A DNA stretch of 28,737 bases from Gemmatimonadota bacterium (GCA_029288095.1 JARFPW010000325.1:1-28737); one strand, 5' to 3'; shown: positions 9,694 to 18,054, counted from the first letter of the stretch. Notes: generated by a model from the sequence alone, not told the origin. A program made the numbers and translations.

Positions 9694-9814
9694 CGTGCGT
9701 CCGGGTCCTGCCCGGCTTACCCTGTCACGACCCGCGGTCCCCGGACGTTGTTTAGCTGACGGCCGGATGCCGATAGGACGTCTCGGACTTCGCTCCACCG
9801 TTCCCGGAAGGGCC

Positions 9815-10312
9815 GTGGATTTTAAGACTGCCTACCGCGACCTGTATCCGGCACTCCACCGGTTTGCGCTGCGTCTCAGCGGAGACGCGGACGTGGCGGA
9901 CGACATCGTGCAGGAAGCTTTCACGCGGCTGATCGATCAGGATCTGCCTCTCGAGGAGGCGCGCCCCTGGTTGTTCGTGGTCGTAGCGAACCAGTTTCGT
10001 GACCGGGTTCGAAACCGTGAGCGACGGGCCCGACTGCTCGCCGCGCGGCCGCCCATCCCGGAAGCCCTCGAGGCGCCGGACGTCGGTGTGGAGCGGGCCG
10101 AGAAGATCCGTCGTGTGCGACGGGCGCTCGACCAACTGTCGGAGCGTGATCGCCGCATGCTGTTGATGCGCGAAGAAGGATTCAGATACAAGGAAATCGC
10201 CGAGGCGCTGGGAGTGAAAGCGTCCTCGGTCGGTGCGCTCGTCGCGCGGGCGTTGAAGCGATTCGCCCGTGCGTACGGAACCCTGGATGAGGCCGATGAA
10301 TCACCTCGCTGA
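9815..10312 (+). CDS. ECF-type RNA polymerase sigma factor
   Basis: A 165-residue sigma-70 family factor of extracytoplasmic-function size. Region 2 spans about residues 6-70 (LYPALHRFALRLSGDADVADDIVQEAF), and region 4 spans about 105-155. The latter contains LDQLSERDRRMLLMREEGFRYKEIAEALGVKASSVGALVARALKRF, a clear helix-turn-helix. GTG 9815 is selected because GGAAGGG lies just upstream and the family core begins within ten residues. An ATG at 9767 is an alternative that adds a basic, Pro/Gly-rich stretch. The 3' end overlaps the anti-sigma start by 17 bp. The pair probably controls its own operon, including the receptor downstream, but no target promoter was identified. Confidence 0.9.
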   Translation: MDFKTAYRDLYPALHRFALRLSGDADVADDIVQEAFTRLIDQDLPLEEARPWLFVVVANQFRDRVRNRERRARLLAARPPIPEALEAPDVGVERAEKIRRVRRALDQLSERDRRMLLMREEGFRYKEIAEALGVKASSVGALVARALKRFARAYGTLDEADESPR

Positions 10313-11054
10313 TGCCGAATTGCAGGCCTGGATAGATGAAGAGCTGGATCCGGGCGATCGGATCCGAGTCGCCGATCACCTGGCGTCCTGTGCCGATTGC
10401 CGTGGCCTGCTCGCCCAGTTGAGGGGCGCGGCGGACCTGTTTCGCGACTCTCTCGTAGTACACGATGAACTCGTGCTGATGCGTGCGGGACGGCCGGGTG
10501 CCGCGCAGACGCGCACCACGCGCCGACTTCCGCGGTGGGCCGGGAGAGCGGCGGCTGTCACACTCCTGGTCGGAGGGGCTGCAGCGGCTGCAATCGTACC
10601 GGGCTCGCCGCTCCGCGGGTTGATTGTCGGCAGCGACGCAGACGAGACACAGCCGACCGAGGTCGTGGCGAACGCGGTGCCGGAGACGTCCGGAGCGAGT
10701 ATCAGTGTTCGGCCGTCGGCCGGGGAGCTCAGGGTCCGGGTGCGGGAATTTCCGGCCGGCACGCGGATTCGCATCATGCTGATCGAACGGCCGCTCGGAG
10801 TTGCGAGCTTGCCTCACGGCGACGCGGACGCTCGATTTATTGTCGCGGCGGGTCTGCTCGAGGTAGTCGGGCCGGGGCGCGAAGGTCCGGCCCTACCGGG
10901 CGATGGCGTAGTTTTGCAGTTGCCGCGCAGGATGAGTTACGGTGTGGTGGAAGTGGACGGCGACATCGTGGCGCGGGTGTCGGGAGGCAGCGTTGAAGCG
11001 CCGCGGCAGGTCTCCGATTCGGGAGACGGGGTAGTCATCGAAGTCGGCGGGTAG
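10296..11054 (+). CDS. Anti-sigma factor with zinc-finger and one membrane segment
   Basis: A 252-residue protein. The N-terminus is a zinc-binding anti-sigma domain: LADAELQAWIDEELD and DHLASCADC, giving the H-x3-C-x2-C pattern at about residues 29-36. A single membrane helix (about 88-110, AAVTLLVGGAAAAAIVPG) is followed by about 130 residues predicted outside the cytoplasm, rich in short beta-like segments. Such factors hold the ECF sigma at the membrane until a signal releases it. The start at 10296 lies inside the sigma gene with GATGAGG upstream. The external domain is not the standard FecR type as far as I can tell, so signal transfer from the receptor is inference. Confidence 0.85.
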   Translation: MNHLADAELQAWIDEELDPGDRIRVADHLASCADCRGLLAQLRGAADLFRDSLVVHDELVLMRAGRPGAAQTRTTRRLPRWAGRAAAVTLLVGGAAAAAIVPGSPLRGLIVGSDADETQPTEVVANAVPETSGASISVRPSAGELRVRVREFPAGTRIRIMLIERPLGVASLPHGDADARFIVAAGLLEVVGPGREGPALPGDGVVLQLPRRMSYGVVEVDGDIVARVSGGSVEAPRQVSDSGDGVVIEVGG

Positions 11055-11057
11055 GCC

Positions 11058-11083
11058 GCGCCCGCCCTGGGGAGGCGGAGCGC
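11058..11083 (+). promoter_or_regulatory. Hairpin over the ribosome site of the receptor gene
   Basis: Arms GCGC-CCGCC (11058-11066) and GGCGG-a-GCGC (11074-11083) form a 9-bp all-GC stem with one bulged A and a 7-nt loop. The loop and right arm contain GGAGG (11071-11075), the Shine-Dalgarno element for ATG 11088. The anti-sigma stop at 11052-11054 ends just before the left arm, so a terminating ribosome would cover and open the hairpin. This suggests translational coupling of the receptor to the anti-sigma gene. Confidence 0.5.
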
Positions 11084-11087
11084 ACGA

Positions 11088-13358
11088 ATGACGCTGGGTC
11101 TGGCTATCGTTGCGAGCCTCGGGCTCACGGTCCAGGCGGTGCCTGGCACCGTTGGGGGGGTGGTGCGCGGAGCCGGGGACGGTCAGCCGCTCGTCGCAGC
11201 CAAGATCGAACTCGTCGGCACCGGACGAACGACCACGACGGATACCGACGGCCGCTATGTCCTCCTCGACGTGCCGCCGGGTGACCAGCGCCTCAAGGCT
11301 TCGAGGTTCGGATTCTCTCCGTTGTATGTCGACCTGTCGATTCCGGAATCGAGCGCCGTCGCGGTCGATTTCCACCTGCGCGTAAAAGCCTTCCTCATGC
11401 CGCCCGTAACCGTGGTGGATCGTCGGGCCATTGATGTGGAGGCCCCTGTGCCACTGAGAGCCGAGCCGGCCGTTCCCGCGCATGCAGCGGTGCGGGTTCT
11501 GGACACGTCGCCGGGCGTGACGGAGCTGGGCATCTCGACGGGCGCGCAAGCACTCCTGGGCCCGGATCCCCCATCTCCCGACAATGTTCTGTATGTACGT
11601 GGCGCGGGCGCCTCGCTCGACCTCGTGCTGCTCGACGGTGCGCCCGTTCATGCGCCGTTCAACCTCGGGGGGCTCGTGGAGCCCGGGTTGCCGCCGTCCA
11701 TTCAACGGGCGGAGCGCATGCAGGGCGGCCTCACGGCGCGCTACGACGGCGGGCTGGCCGATGTGCTGTTGCTGACGAGCCGTCCGGGTGCCCGGGGCAC
11801 GGGCGCGAGCGTGTTCGCCGACATGCTCGCGGCCGGCGGGCATTTCGAGTCGGCATCGGAAGATGTCGGGGCGGTGTACGTGTCGTATCGCTCTCTCCAC
11901 AACTCCTGGAAGGGCGCGGTCCTGAACTCCGGTCTACCGCAGCGATACACGGATGCGCTCGTTCGCACGGATCTGTTCCTCGGGGCCGAGGATACGCTCT
12001 CCGCAACCCTGTTTCACAATGAAGAGACCGTCCGGCTGGACGGTGACTCCGGTCTTGACGAGCCGCGCTGGGGAAACGCCGCCGGATCCGTCCGGTACCT
12101 GACCCGAACCGGCATAGGCCGGATGGAGTTGGGATCGGCGCTGGGCGATTTCAGCACTCGCCTGCCGGTTGGTAGCACCGACCCGCTGACGGCCACCGGG
12201 CGGACGCGGCGGGCCAGGTTGTGGGCTGATTTCGCGAGTGAGATCGGTGCGACGGAAATCGGCTACGGCCTGCAGGGTGATCTGCTGGACCTGCGGACGC
12301 GCTTCAAGGAAACCGCTTCGGCCGACGACACACTGCGGTTGACGCAACGGGCCTCCGCCAGGGCTATTGGCGCCTGGTTCGAGGGACGCCGGCCGATAGG
12401 TCCGAAGGTTGATCTGAAGGCTGGCCTGCGTGCGAACTTCCTTTCCGACGGTATGGGTAGTTCACTATCGCCGCGGCTCCACCTCGGCTGGCAGGTGGCG
12501 AAGGATTGGCGAGTGACCGGCTCCATGGGTCGGTTCCATCAGATGGTGGTTACGCTCGATACAGAGTTGCCGGTCGAAACCACGGCGATCGCCGGCGCCG
12601 ATGGTCGCATCCTGGGCTCGATTCTGAGCGACGTTGCGGCGGCTCGATCGACACACCTGCTGCTTGGCGTCACCCACGCGCCCACGCCCCGCGAGCTGCT
12701 CCGCTTCGAGGCGTTCTGGAAATCGTCGAGCGGGGTTCCGGAGTACGGAAATGGGGCTCTGCGCAACGTCGGGATCGATCTGCTCCTGGGCAGGCCTTTG
12801 ACACCGCGTGTCTCCATGTGGGCGGCGTATTCCCTCGCGTGGGCATGGGCAGCATTTCCCGATGCGGCGAGCCAGGACGTGTATTCGGCGCGCCACTTCC
12901 TGCGCGGCGGGCTGACGGTAGAGACTGTCGATCACTTGAGACTCGATGCCGACCTGTCGTTTGGCCGGGGGTTGGAATTCGGCGCGATTCCGAGGTCGGA
13001 GCGCGCATCCCTGACCACGGGTACAGCGGGAGGAGCGGAAACTCCACTGCCCACGGCGCCGGCGAGTCCCGTACCTCCGGGTCCACAGTCCGTCGTCGTA
13101 CCGGTGGAAACGGGCGGTCCGATCTTCACCAGGGCGCCGAACGGATCGTATCTACGCTTGAACTTCCAGGTGACGGGCGAGTTCGATGTGCGCTTCTTCG
13201 GACGGGACCAGAAGCTTCTGCCGTACTTCAGGCTCGTGAATGCTCTGGACCGGGAGGATGCGCTGTTCTTCCGGTTCGACGGAGACGAGAACTCCGAGCC
13301 GAAGCCGATCGGATCCGTGCCGGTTCTGCCGATAATCGGTCTCGAGTGGCGGCTGTAG
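11088..13358 (+). CDS. TonB-dependent receptor-like outer-membrane protein with carboxypeptidase regulatory-like domain
   Basis: A 756-residue protein with a short signal sequence (residues 1-18), then a carboxypeptidase regulatory-like/CarboxypepD_reg domain at about 20-100: GGVVRGAGDGQPLVAAKIEL, then DTDGRYVLLDVPPG. Next comes a plug-like domain at about 110-230 (NVLYVRGAGASLDLVLLDGAPVHAPFNLGGL), and a C-terminal beta-barrel with alternating amphipathic strands ending in PIIGLEWRL. The length is short for the family but plausible for a small barrel. It should sit in the outer membrane and import a ligand using TonB energy; iron-siderophore is a guess from neighbours. It follows the sigma/anti-sigma pair. 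Its stop overlaps the next gene, a ferredoxin-NADP reductase. No TonB box can be assigned with confidence. Confidence 0.8.
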   Translation: MTLGLAIVASLGLTVQAVPGTVGGVVRGAGDGQPLVAAKIELVGTGRTTTTDTDGRYVLLDVPPGDQRLKASRFGFSPLYVDLSIPESSAVAVDFHLRVKAFLMPPVTVVDRRAIDVEAPVPLRAEPAVPAHAAVRVLDTSPGVTELGISTGAQALLGPDPPSPDNVLYVRGAGASLDLVLLDGAPVHAPFNLGGLVEPGLPPSIQRAERMQGGLTARYDGGLADVLLLTSRPGARGTGASVFADMLAAGGHFESASEDVGAVYVSYRSLHNSWKGAVLNSGLPQRYTDALVRTDLFLGAEDTLSATLFHNEETVRLDGDSGLDEPRWGNAAGSVRYLTRTGIGRMELGSALGDFSTRLPVGSTDPLTATGRTRRARLWADFASEIGATEIGYGLQGDLLDLRTRFKETASADDTLRLTQRASARAIGAWFEGRRPIGPKVDLKAGLRANFLSDGMGSSLSPRLHLGWQVAKDWRVTGSMGRFHQMVVTLDTELPVETTAIAGADGRILGSILSDVAAARSTHLLLGVTHAPTPRELLRFEAFWKSSSGVPEYGNGALRNVGIDLLLGRPLTPRVSMWAAYSLAWAWAAFPDAASQDVYSARHFLRGGLTVETVDHLRLDADLSFGRGLEFGAIPRSERASLTTGTAGGAETPLPTAPASPVPPGPQSVVVPVETGGPIFTRAPNGSYLRLNFQVTGEFDVRFFGRDQKLLPYFRLVNALDREDALFFRFDGDENSEPKPIGSVPVLPIIGLEWRL

Positions 13359-14752
13359 ACCCCGCGACCGCGGCCTCGACCGGGGAAGGCCCCATCCGGG
13401 TCGCCGTCATCGGCGCCGGACCGGCGGGCTTTTACGCGGCGGCCGCTCTTTTCAAGCAGGACGAAGTCGACGTTCGCGTCGATATGTTCAACAGGCTGCC
13501 AACGCCGTATGGGCTGGTGCGCGAAGGCGTCGCCCCCGATCACGAGTCGATCAAGGCGGTAACGCGGGTATTCGACAAGACCGGCAACGATCCGCGGTTC
13601 CGCTTCTTCGGCAATGTTTCGATCGGCGACGATCTTTCGGTTGCCGAGCTCAAACGCTTCTACCACATGATCGTCTACGCCGTGGGTGCCCAGTCGGATC
13701 GCCGCCTCGGGATCGAGGGGGAAGACCTCGCCGGAAGCCATCCTGCGACGATCTTCGTAGGCTGGTACAACGGGCACCCGGACTTCGCGGACCTGGAATT
13801 CGACCTGTCGCACGAGCGAGCGGTGGTCATCGGCAACGGGAACGTGGCCGTCGATGTGGCACGCATTCTCGTTCGATCGGTGGATGAACTAGCGGATACG
13901 GACATGGCTGACCATGCCCTGGCGGCTTTGAGGGAGAGCAGTGTCCGCGAGGTCATCATGCTGGGTCGCCGGGGGCCGGCGCAGGCCAAGTTCACGTCTG
14001 CCGAACTCAAGGAATTCGGTGAGCTGCCGGGTGTGGACGTGCGGGTCGACGCCGAGCAGCTGGTCCTCGACGATGCCAGCCAGGCCCTGGTCGACGAAGA
14101 GCGACGCGTGCGGCGCAATCTCGAGATCCTGGAAGGTTTCGCCAGCCGAGAGCCGTCCGGCGCCCCGCGAACGATCGAGTTGCGCTTCTTAGCCTCTCCC
14201 GCGGAGATCATCGGGACGGACGGCCGCGTGGAAGCGGTCAAGGTAGAGCGGAACCGGCTCGAGACGGGTGCAGACGGATGGCAGCGAGCCACGGGGACGG
14301 GCCAGTTCGAGATCCTGGAGTGCGGCCTCGTCCTCCGGTCTGTCGGCTATCGTGGCGTGGCGGTGCCCGGAGTCCCATTCGACGACAAGCACGGCGTCAT
14401 CCCCAACGAACAGGGCCGCGTCACGGATCGGCCGGGCGGTGCCACACTCCCCGGAGAATACGCGGTCGGCTGGATCAAACGAGGGCCCAGCGGGATCATC
14501 GGAACCAACAAGCCGGATGCCGTCGAAACCGTCCGCCACATGCTGGACGACGTCCGCACGCTCGATCGGTCGTCCGTGAGTGGCGACCCCGAAGCCATCG
14601 TCCGGGTCCTGGACGAACGCGGCCTACGGTACGTGACGTTCGACGACTGGAAGCAGATCGACGCCGAGGAACGAGCGCGAGGTGAGCCGCGCGGACGGCC
14701 TCGCTCGAAAATCGTGCGCGTCGACGAGATGCTGGGCGTGTGCGGACGGTAG
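13346..14752 (+). CDS. Ferredoxin--NADP reductase, FprA/adrenodoxin-reductase type
   Basis: A 468-residue FAD/NADPH enzyme similar along its length to mycobacterial FprA. The FAD motif is VAVIGAGPAGFYAAAAL (about 15-31), followed by PTPYGLVREGVAPDH. The NADP motif is VVIGNGNVAVDVARIL, and HxxRRGP-like MLGRRGPAQAKFTSAEL follows. The FAD-closing block is YAVGWIKRGPSGIIGTNKPDA. It moves electrons between NADPH and ferredoxin or a similar one-electron carrier in the cytoplasm. The start GTG 13346 is the only likely one before the FAD motif and lies 13 bp inside the receptor gene, with little Shine-Dalgarno. Translation is therefore probably coupled, which links outer-membrane uptake to a reductase. 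Confidence 0.92.
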   Translation: MAAVDPATAASTGEGPIRVAVIGAGPAGFYAAAALFKQDEVDVRVDMFNRLPTPYGLVREGVAPDHESIKAVTRVFDKTGNDPRFRFFGNVSIGDDLSVAELKRFYHMIVYAVGAQSDRRLGIEGEDLAGSHPATIFVGWYNGHPDFADLEFDLSHERAVVIGNGNVAVDVARILVRSVDELADTDMADHALAALRESSVREVIMLGRRGPAQAKFTSAELKEFGELPGVDVRVDAEQLVLDDASQALVDEERRVRRNLEILEGFASREPSGAPRTIELRFLASPAEIIGTDGRVEAVKVERNRLETGADGWQRATGTGQFEILECGLVLRSVGYRGVAVPGVPFDDKHGVIPNEQGRVTDRPGGATLPGEYAVGWIKRGPSGIIGTNKPDAVETVRHMLDDVRTLDRSSVSGDPEAIVRVLDERGLRYVTFDDWKQIDAEERARGEPRGRPRSKIVRVDEMLGVCGR

Positions 14753-14761
14753 CTGATCCGA

Positions 14762-15418
14762 TTAATCCGGAAGCGAGCGCAACACGGCCCGCACCGGGCT
14801 GCCGTCGAACCCGACCAGGCGCAGCGGTAGCGCTATGAGTTCGTAGTCTCCCTCGGGCACACCTTCCAGCCTCAAGCCCTCGAGAATGGTCATCCCATGC
14901 CGTGCCACCGCAGCGTGGGCCGGCAGGTCCCTCGACTCCGCAGGATCAATGCTTGGCGTATCGATCCCCACCGTCATCACCCCGGACCCGGCCATCCAGT
15001 CGATGGCAGCCGGCTCGAGCGCGGTGAACTCGGCCGTCCAGACGCTCGGGTCCGGGTAGCTCCCGGTAGCCACGAGAACTCGTGGCGGCAGAGGGCCGCC
15101 GAAATCGTCGAGCACCCGCAGGGCCGCGGCCAGCGATTCAGCCTCGATACGGCGTCCCGCTTCCGTGCCGAGCCGCACGACACGGCAACGTCCGAGCAGC
15201 CGATCGAGCGGCGTCTGATCGATGCCCGCTGCGTCGGCCTCGTAATGCACGGGCGCATCCACGTGGGCCCCGAGGTGCACCGTGGTGCGCAGCGTCGACA
15301 GTGTGACGCTGTCCCCATCCTCCCGACGGGACAGGATGTCTCGCGTGAGGGAAGTGTCGCCCGGAAACACGGCGAGGTTTGCGTCTAACGGCGGAGAAAT
15401 GTCGAACAGATCAGCCAT
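14762..15418 (-). CDS. kynB: Kynurenine formamidase, KynB-type cyclase family
   Basis: A 218-residue metal-dependent hydrolase. It begins LFDISPPLDANLAVFPGDT, then has the metal-binding motif HLGAHVDAPVHYE (His48, His52, Asp54, His58), which corresponds to HxGTHxDxPxH of bacterial KynB. The family hydrolyses N-formylkynurenine to kynurenine and formate in tryptophan degradation. Assignment among cyclase-family members is supported by the overlapping kynureninase gene: the KynU stop lies 8 bp inside this start. Tryptophan 2,3-dioxygenase (KynA), which makes the substrate, is not in the window. The 3' end lies 9 bp from the convergent fprA stop. Confidence 0.9.
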   Translation of the reverse strand: MADLFDISPPLDANLAVFPGDTSLTRDILSRREDGDSVTLSTLRTTVHLGAHVDAPVHYEADAAGIDQTPLDRLLGRCRVVRLGTEAGRRIEAESLAAALRVLDDFGGPLPPRVLVATGSYPDPSVWTAEFTALEPAAIDWMAGSGVMTVGIDTPSIDPAESRDLPAHAAVARHGMTILEGLRLEGVPEGDYELIALPLRLVGFDGSPVRAVLRSLPD

Positions 15419-16700
15419 CGTGTTCTTCCTGGGCCTGCAACGCTTCCGTCACGAGATGTGCAGCCCGCCAGGCCTCATGGAACGTGTTGAACAGGGGAGC
15501 GGGTGCCAGTCGGACGACATCGGGCTCCCGTACGTCCAGATCGAGGCCTGTTGCCGCGAGTGACATCTGCAGCCCTCGTGCATCACGTGTGACCAACGAC
15601 AGCTGCGCGCCCCGGCTCTCGGCGCTGGTCGGAGTGATGAGGCGGAGGAGTGGCCCGGCGAGGTGCTCGAGGAGCCTCTCGAGATATCCCGTCAGCCGAA
15701 TCGACTTGTCCCGGATAGCGGGCATCCCGGCCTCCGCGCACAGCTCAAGGGCTGGTCCCAGAGGCGCCAGCGCCAGAACCGGCGGGCAACTCACCTGCCA
15801 CCCGGCCGCGTCGCGCCGCGGCACGAAATCATCCTGTCCCCGCCAGCGGAAGCGGGCGACGGGATCGTTCCCCCACCAACCGCCAAGTCGAAACCGTTCC
15901 GCGTCCAGTGCGTGCCGTTGATTCACGAACAGCCCTGCGACGGCACCGGGTCCGCTGTTCAAATACTTGTACGTGCACCAGGCGGCGAAATCGACGCCCC
16001 AATCGCTGAGGGCGAGCGGTACGTTGCCCACGGCATGCGCAAGGTCGAAGCCAACGACACAGCCGGCGGAATGGGCTGCTTCCGTGATACGCTCCATATC
16101 GAGCAATTCGCCGGTCAGGAAGTTCACGCCGCCCAGGAATACGACTGCGATCTCATCGCCCCGGTCGCGCAAAGCGGCTTCTATCCCCTCGATTCCGATG
16201 GGTCCGTGCTCCCCGTCGCCCACTTCGAGGATGCCGTCCTCGGGGTCGATACCATGCCAGGCGAGCTGCGTCTGGACCACATAGCGATCCGAAGGAAAGC
16301 ACGGCCGTTCGATGAGCACCCGGACGCGCCTACCCTCGGGACGATAGAAGCTGGCCATAAGGAGATGCAGGTTCACGGACAGGCCGTTCATCAGGGCCAC
16401 TTCGTGGCGCGTCGCCCCCACGATCGACGCCATCGTTTCCAGGTAGCGGACGTCCAGGTCTACCCAGGTGGCCGGCGAATCGAAGTAGCTGTCGACTCCG
16501 CGTCTCGACCAGCCGTCCAGTTCGTGTGCCACGGCATCGCGCGTGGCCCGGGGAAGCGGGCCCAGCGAGTTGCCGAGGAAGTAGATCCTGGACGCATCAC
16601 TTCCGGGGATCTCGAATCGATCGCGGAACCCGGCGAGCGGATCCGCCCGGTCGAGTTCGCGCGCGAACTCCTCGTCTGTCCGAAACGTCGGGTCGCTCAT
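15411..16700 (-). CDS. kynU: Kynureninase
   Basis: A 429-residue PLP enzyme of fold type I that cleaves kynurenine (or 3-hydroxykynurenine) to anthranilate (or 3-hydroxyanthranilate) and alanine. Visible blocks are RIYFLGNSLGPLPR near the N-terminus, the PLP-phosphate region MNGLSVNLHLLMASFY, VGFDLAHAVGN with Asp219 and His222, and the Schiff-base lysine Lys245 in WCTYKYLNSGPG. Length and order match the family. It lies between a glycosyltransferase gene (ATGA overlap at its start) and kynB (overlap at its end), so all three form one minus-strand operon. Whether the product goes to anthranilate or to NAD synthesis cannot be seen here. Confidence 0.95.
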   Translation of the reverse strand: MSDPTFRTDEEFARELDRADPLAGFRDRFEIPGSDASRIYFLGNSLGPLPRATRDAVAHELDGWSRRGVDSYFDSPATWVDLDVRYLETMASIVGATRHEVALMNGLSVNLHLLMASFYRPEGRRVRVLIERPCFPSDRYVVQTQLAWHGIDPEDGILEVGDGEHGPIGIEGIEAALRDRGDEIAVVFLGGVNFLTGELLDMERITEAAHSAGCVVGFDLAHAVGNVPLALSDWGVDFAAWCTYKYLNSGPGAVAGLFVNQRHALDAERFRLGGWWGNDPVARFRWRGQDDFVPRRDAAGWQVSCPPVLALAPLGPALELCAEAGMPAIRDKSIRLTGYLERLLEHLAGPLLRLITPTSAESRGAQLSLVTRDARGLQMSLAATGLDLDVREPDVVRLAPAPLFNTFHEAWRAAHLVTEALQAQEEHDG

Positions 16701-17503
16701 CGGTCCTCGCTGCGACCGAGCACCATGAGGCGCGCGTACTTCATTCGTACCGATTGGGCGTCGAGGCCCGCCAGAAGTAGACCGCGCCAGCCGAGCAGGA
16801 ACCCTCGCTTGAGCACGAAACCCCGCAGGAACCGCAGCGGCGGACGGAACAGAAGATCCAGGACTCCGGCCCTGATGCCACGCTCGAACAATCGCCCTGC
16901 GCTGATGGCGGCGTAGTCGTCGAGCGTCCGCAAATGCTCATCGAACGATCGATACGGATGGTGCAGGAGGTTGCCGCGTAGCTGCACCACGGTGGCATCC
17001 GTCTCCCACCGGTCGTGAGGGTCCTCACCCCCCCAGCTTCCCCGTCGGCGATCAAACAGCCGGAGCTGCCGGTTCGGGTACCAACTCCCGTACCGGATCC
17101 AGGCTCCGAGGTGGTGGGACAGCCGGGGCATCGACCACCCGCCGACATCGGCGAATTCCGACTCCCGAAGGGCGACGATCTCAGATCTCAACTCAGGGGA
17201 CAGCCGCTCATCCGCATCAACCGCAAGAATCCAGTCGTATGCTGCCGCGTCTACGGCGAACTGTTTCTGGGCACGGTGACCCGCCCAGTCCCGTTCTATT
17301 ACGCGGGCTCCCGCCGCGGCTGCGATGTCTCTCGTGGCATCGCTGGAGTGCGAGTCCACAACCAGGATTTCGTCGCAAACGTCGAGCGAGGCGAGGCAGT
17401 CACCGATTCGGTCCGCCTCGTTCATCGCGACGATGCACGCCGAAATCTTGCCGATCCGAGACGGCGCGGATTGCTCCCCAGGCTTCGATGCTGGCTTGTC
17501 CAT
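16697..17503 (-). CDS. Glycosyltransferase family 2 protein (WaaE/KdtX-like)
   Basis: A 268-residue GT-A enzyme. Residues about 19-130 hold the GT2 core: ISACIVAMNEADRIGDCLASL, EILVVDSHSSDAT and the DxD-like metal site ILAVDADERL. After it comes WYPNRQLRLFDRRRGSWGG and HHPYRSFDEHL, a pattern typical of the WaaE/KdtX group that adds a glucose-type sugar to lipopolysaccharide core. Two weakly hydrophobic C-terminal helices (about 215-250) suggest membrane association. It is first in an operon with kynU and kynB (ATGA overlap with kynU), an odd pairing. The promoter should lie in the 152-bp gap shared with the cold-shock gene. Confidence 0.87.
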   Translation of the reverse strand: MDKPASKPGEQSAPSRIGKISACIVAMNEADRIGDCLASLDVCDEILVVDSHSSDATRDIAAAAGARVIERDWAGHRAQKQFAVDAAAYDWILAVDADERLSPELRSEIVALRESEFADVGGWSMPRLSHHLGAWIRYGSWYPNRQLRLFDRRRGSWGGEDPHDRWETDATVVQLRGNLLHHPYRSFDEHLRTLDDYAAISAGRLFERGIRAGVLDLLFRPPLRFLRGFVLKRGFLLGWRGLLLAGLDAQSVRMKYARLMVLGRSEDR

Positions 17504-17545
17504 ACGCCCAGTGTCCGGTCGATGGCTCGCGCTTGCAAGGTCGCG

Positions 17546-17575
17546 TTGACACTCCGGCGGAACATCGTCTACCTT
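17546..17575 (+). promoter_or_regulatory. Candidate sigma-70-type promoter of the cold-shock gene
   Basis: A perfect TTGACA (17546-17551) is followed after 18 bp by TACCTT (17570-17575), a weak -10. Transcription from about 17582 would give a leader of some 75 nt before the cold-shock ATG, typical of cold-shock genes. The -10 match is only three of six bases, so the call is tentative. Confidence 0.4.
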
Positions 17576-17655
17576 GACCCACGATGTGCGGAGCGTGCGT
17601 CACGCGCGATCCCGGATACCATGGCTGTAACAGGGCTCAGTGCCAGGAGAGACGA

Positions 17656-17997
17656 ATGCGGACGACCGGCAGGGTCAAGTGGTTCGACAACGCCAAGGGC
17701 TACGGCTTCATCACGATGGAAGACGGGTCCAAGGACTGCTTTGTCCACCACACGGCGATCGATGGCAACGGATTCAAGACACTCGAAGAGGGCGAACTCG
17801 TCGAGTTCGAGGTCACGGAGGGTCAAAAGGGTCCGGCTGCAGCCAACGTGGTTCGGGTTGGCACGGAAGGACCGAGCACCGAAGAGGCGGGCAGCGAAGA
17901 GGTGGTCGCCGAAGAGGTAGTCGCCGAAGAGGTGGTCGCCGAAGAGGTGGTTGCCGAGGAGGTGACAATCGAAGAAGAGAGCGGCGAAGAAGCCTGA
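17656..17997 (+). CDS. Cold-shock domain protein with acidic repeat tail
   Basis: A 113-residue protein. Residues 1-68 are a cold-shock domain: [15 protein letters not shown] contains RNP1, and DCFVHHTAI is a variant RNP2 (the usual form is VFVHFSAI). It binds single-stranded RNA or DNA and probably acts as an RNA chaperone. The C-terminal 40 residues are unusual: almost entirely Glu, Val and Ala, with four EEVVA pentapeptide repeats and a run ending EEESGEEA. Typical CspA proteins end near residue 70. The ATG at 17656 has AGGAGA upstream. The gene stands alone with a candidate promoter before it and a strong terminator after it. The acidic tail could lower nucleic-acid affinity or recruit a basic partner (inference). 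Confidence 0.92.
   Translation: MRTTGRVKWFDNAKGYGFITMEDGSKDCFVHHTAIDGNGFKTLEEGELVEFEVTEGQKGPAAANVVRVGTEGPSTEEAGSEEVVAEEVVAEEVVAEEVVAEEVTIEEESGEEA
17896..17970 (+). repeat. 15-bp in-frame tandem repeats in the cold-shock gene
   Basis: Four copies of the unit GAAGAGGTGGTCGCC (17896, 17911, 17926, 17941) differ by at most one base each, and a fifth degenerate copy runs from 17956 to 17970. Each unit is five codons (EEVVA), so copy-number change would lengthen or shorten the acidic tail without a frameshift. The near-identity points to recent expansion by slippage. Confidence 0.9.
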
Positions 17998-18023
17998 CAG
18001 CGATCCAGTCCGGTTCAGCCGTG

Positions 18024-18054
18024 GCGCCGTCCCTCGCAGGGGCGGCGCTTTTTT
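18024..18054 (+). terminator. Intrinsic terminator after the cold-shock gene
   Basis: Stem GCGCCGTCCCT (18024-18034), loop CGC, and AGGGGCGGCGC (18038-18048) pair over 11 positions with one T-G wobble. Six T residues follow (18049-18054). It begins 27 bp after the cold-shock stop and is the clearest terminator in the window. Confidence 0.92.

Noticed and set aside
12506..13345. Long open extension upstream of fprA in its frame
   Set aside because: It runs inside the receptor gene, has a shadow-like Arg/Gly composition and no family similarity; fprA homology starts after 13346.
17896..17970. Short direct repeats resembling a CRISPR array
   Set aside because: They are contiguous 15-bp in-frame codon repeats with no spacers, and no cas genes are present.
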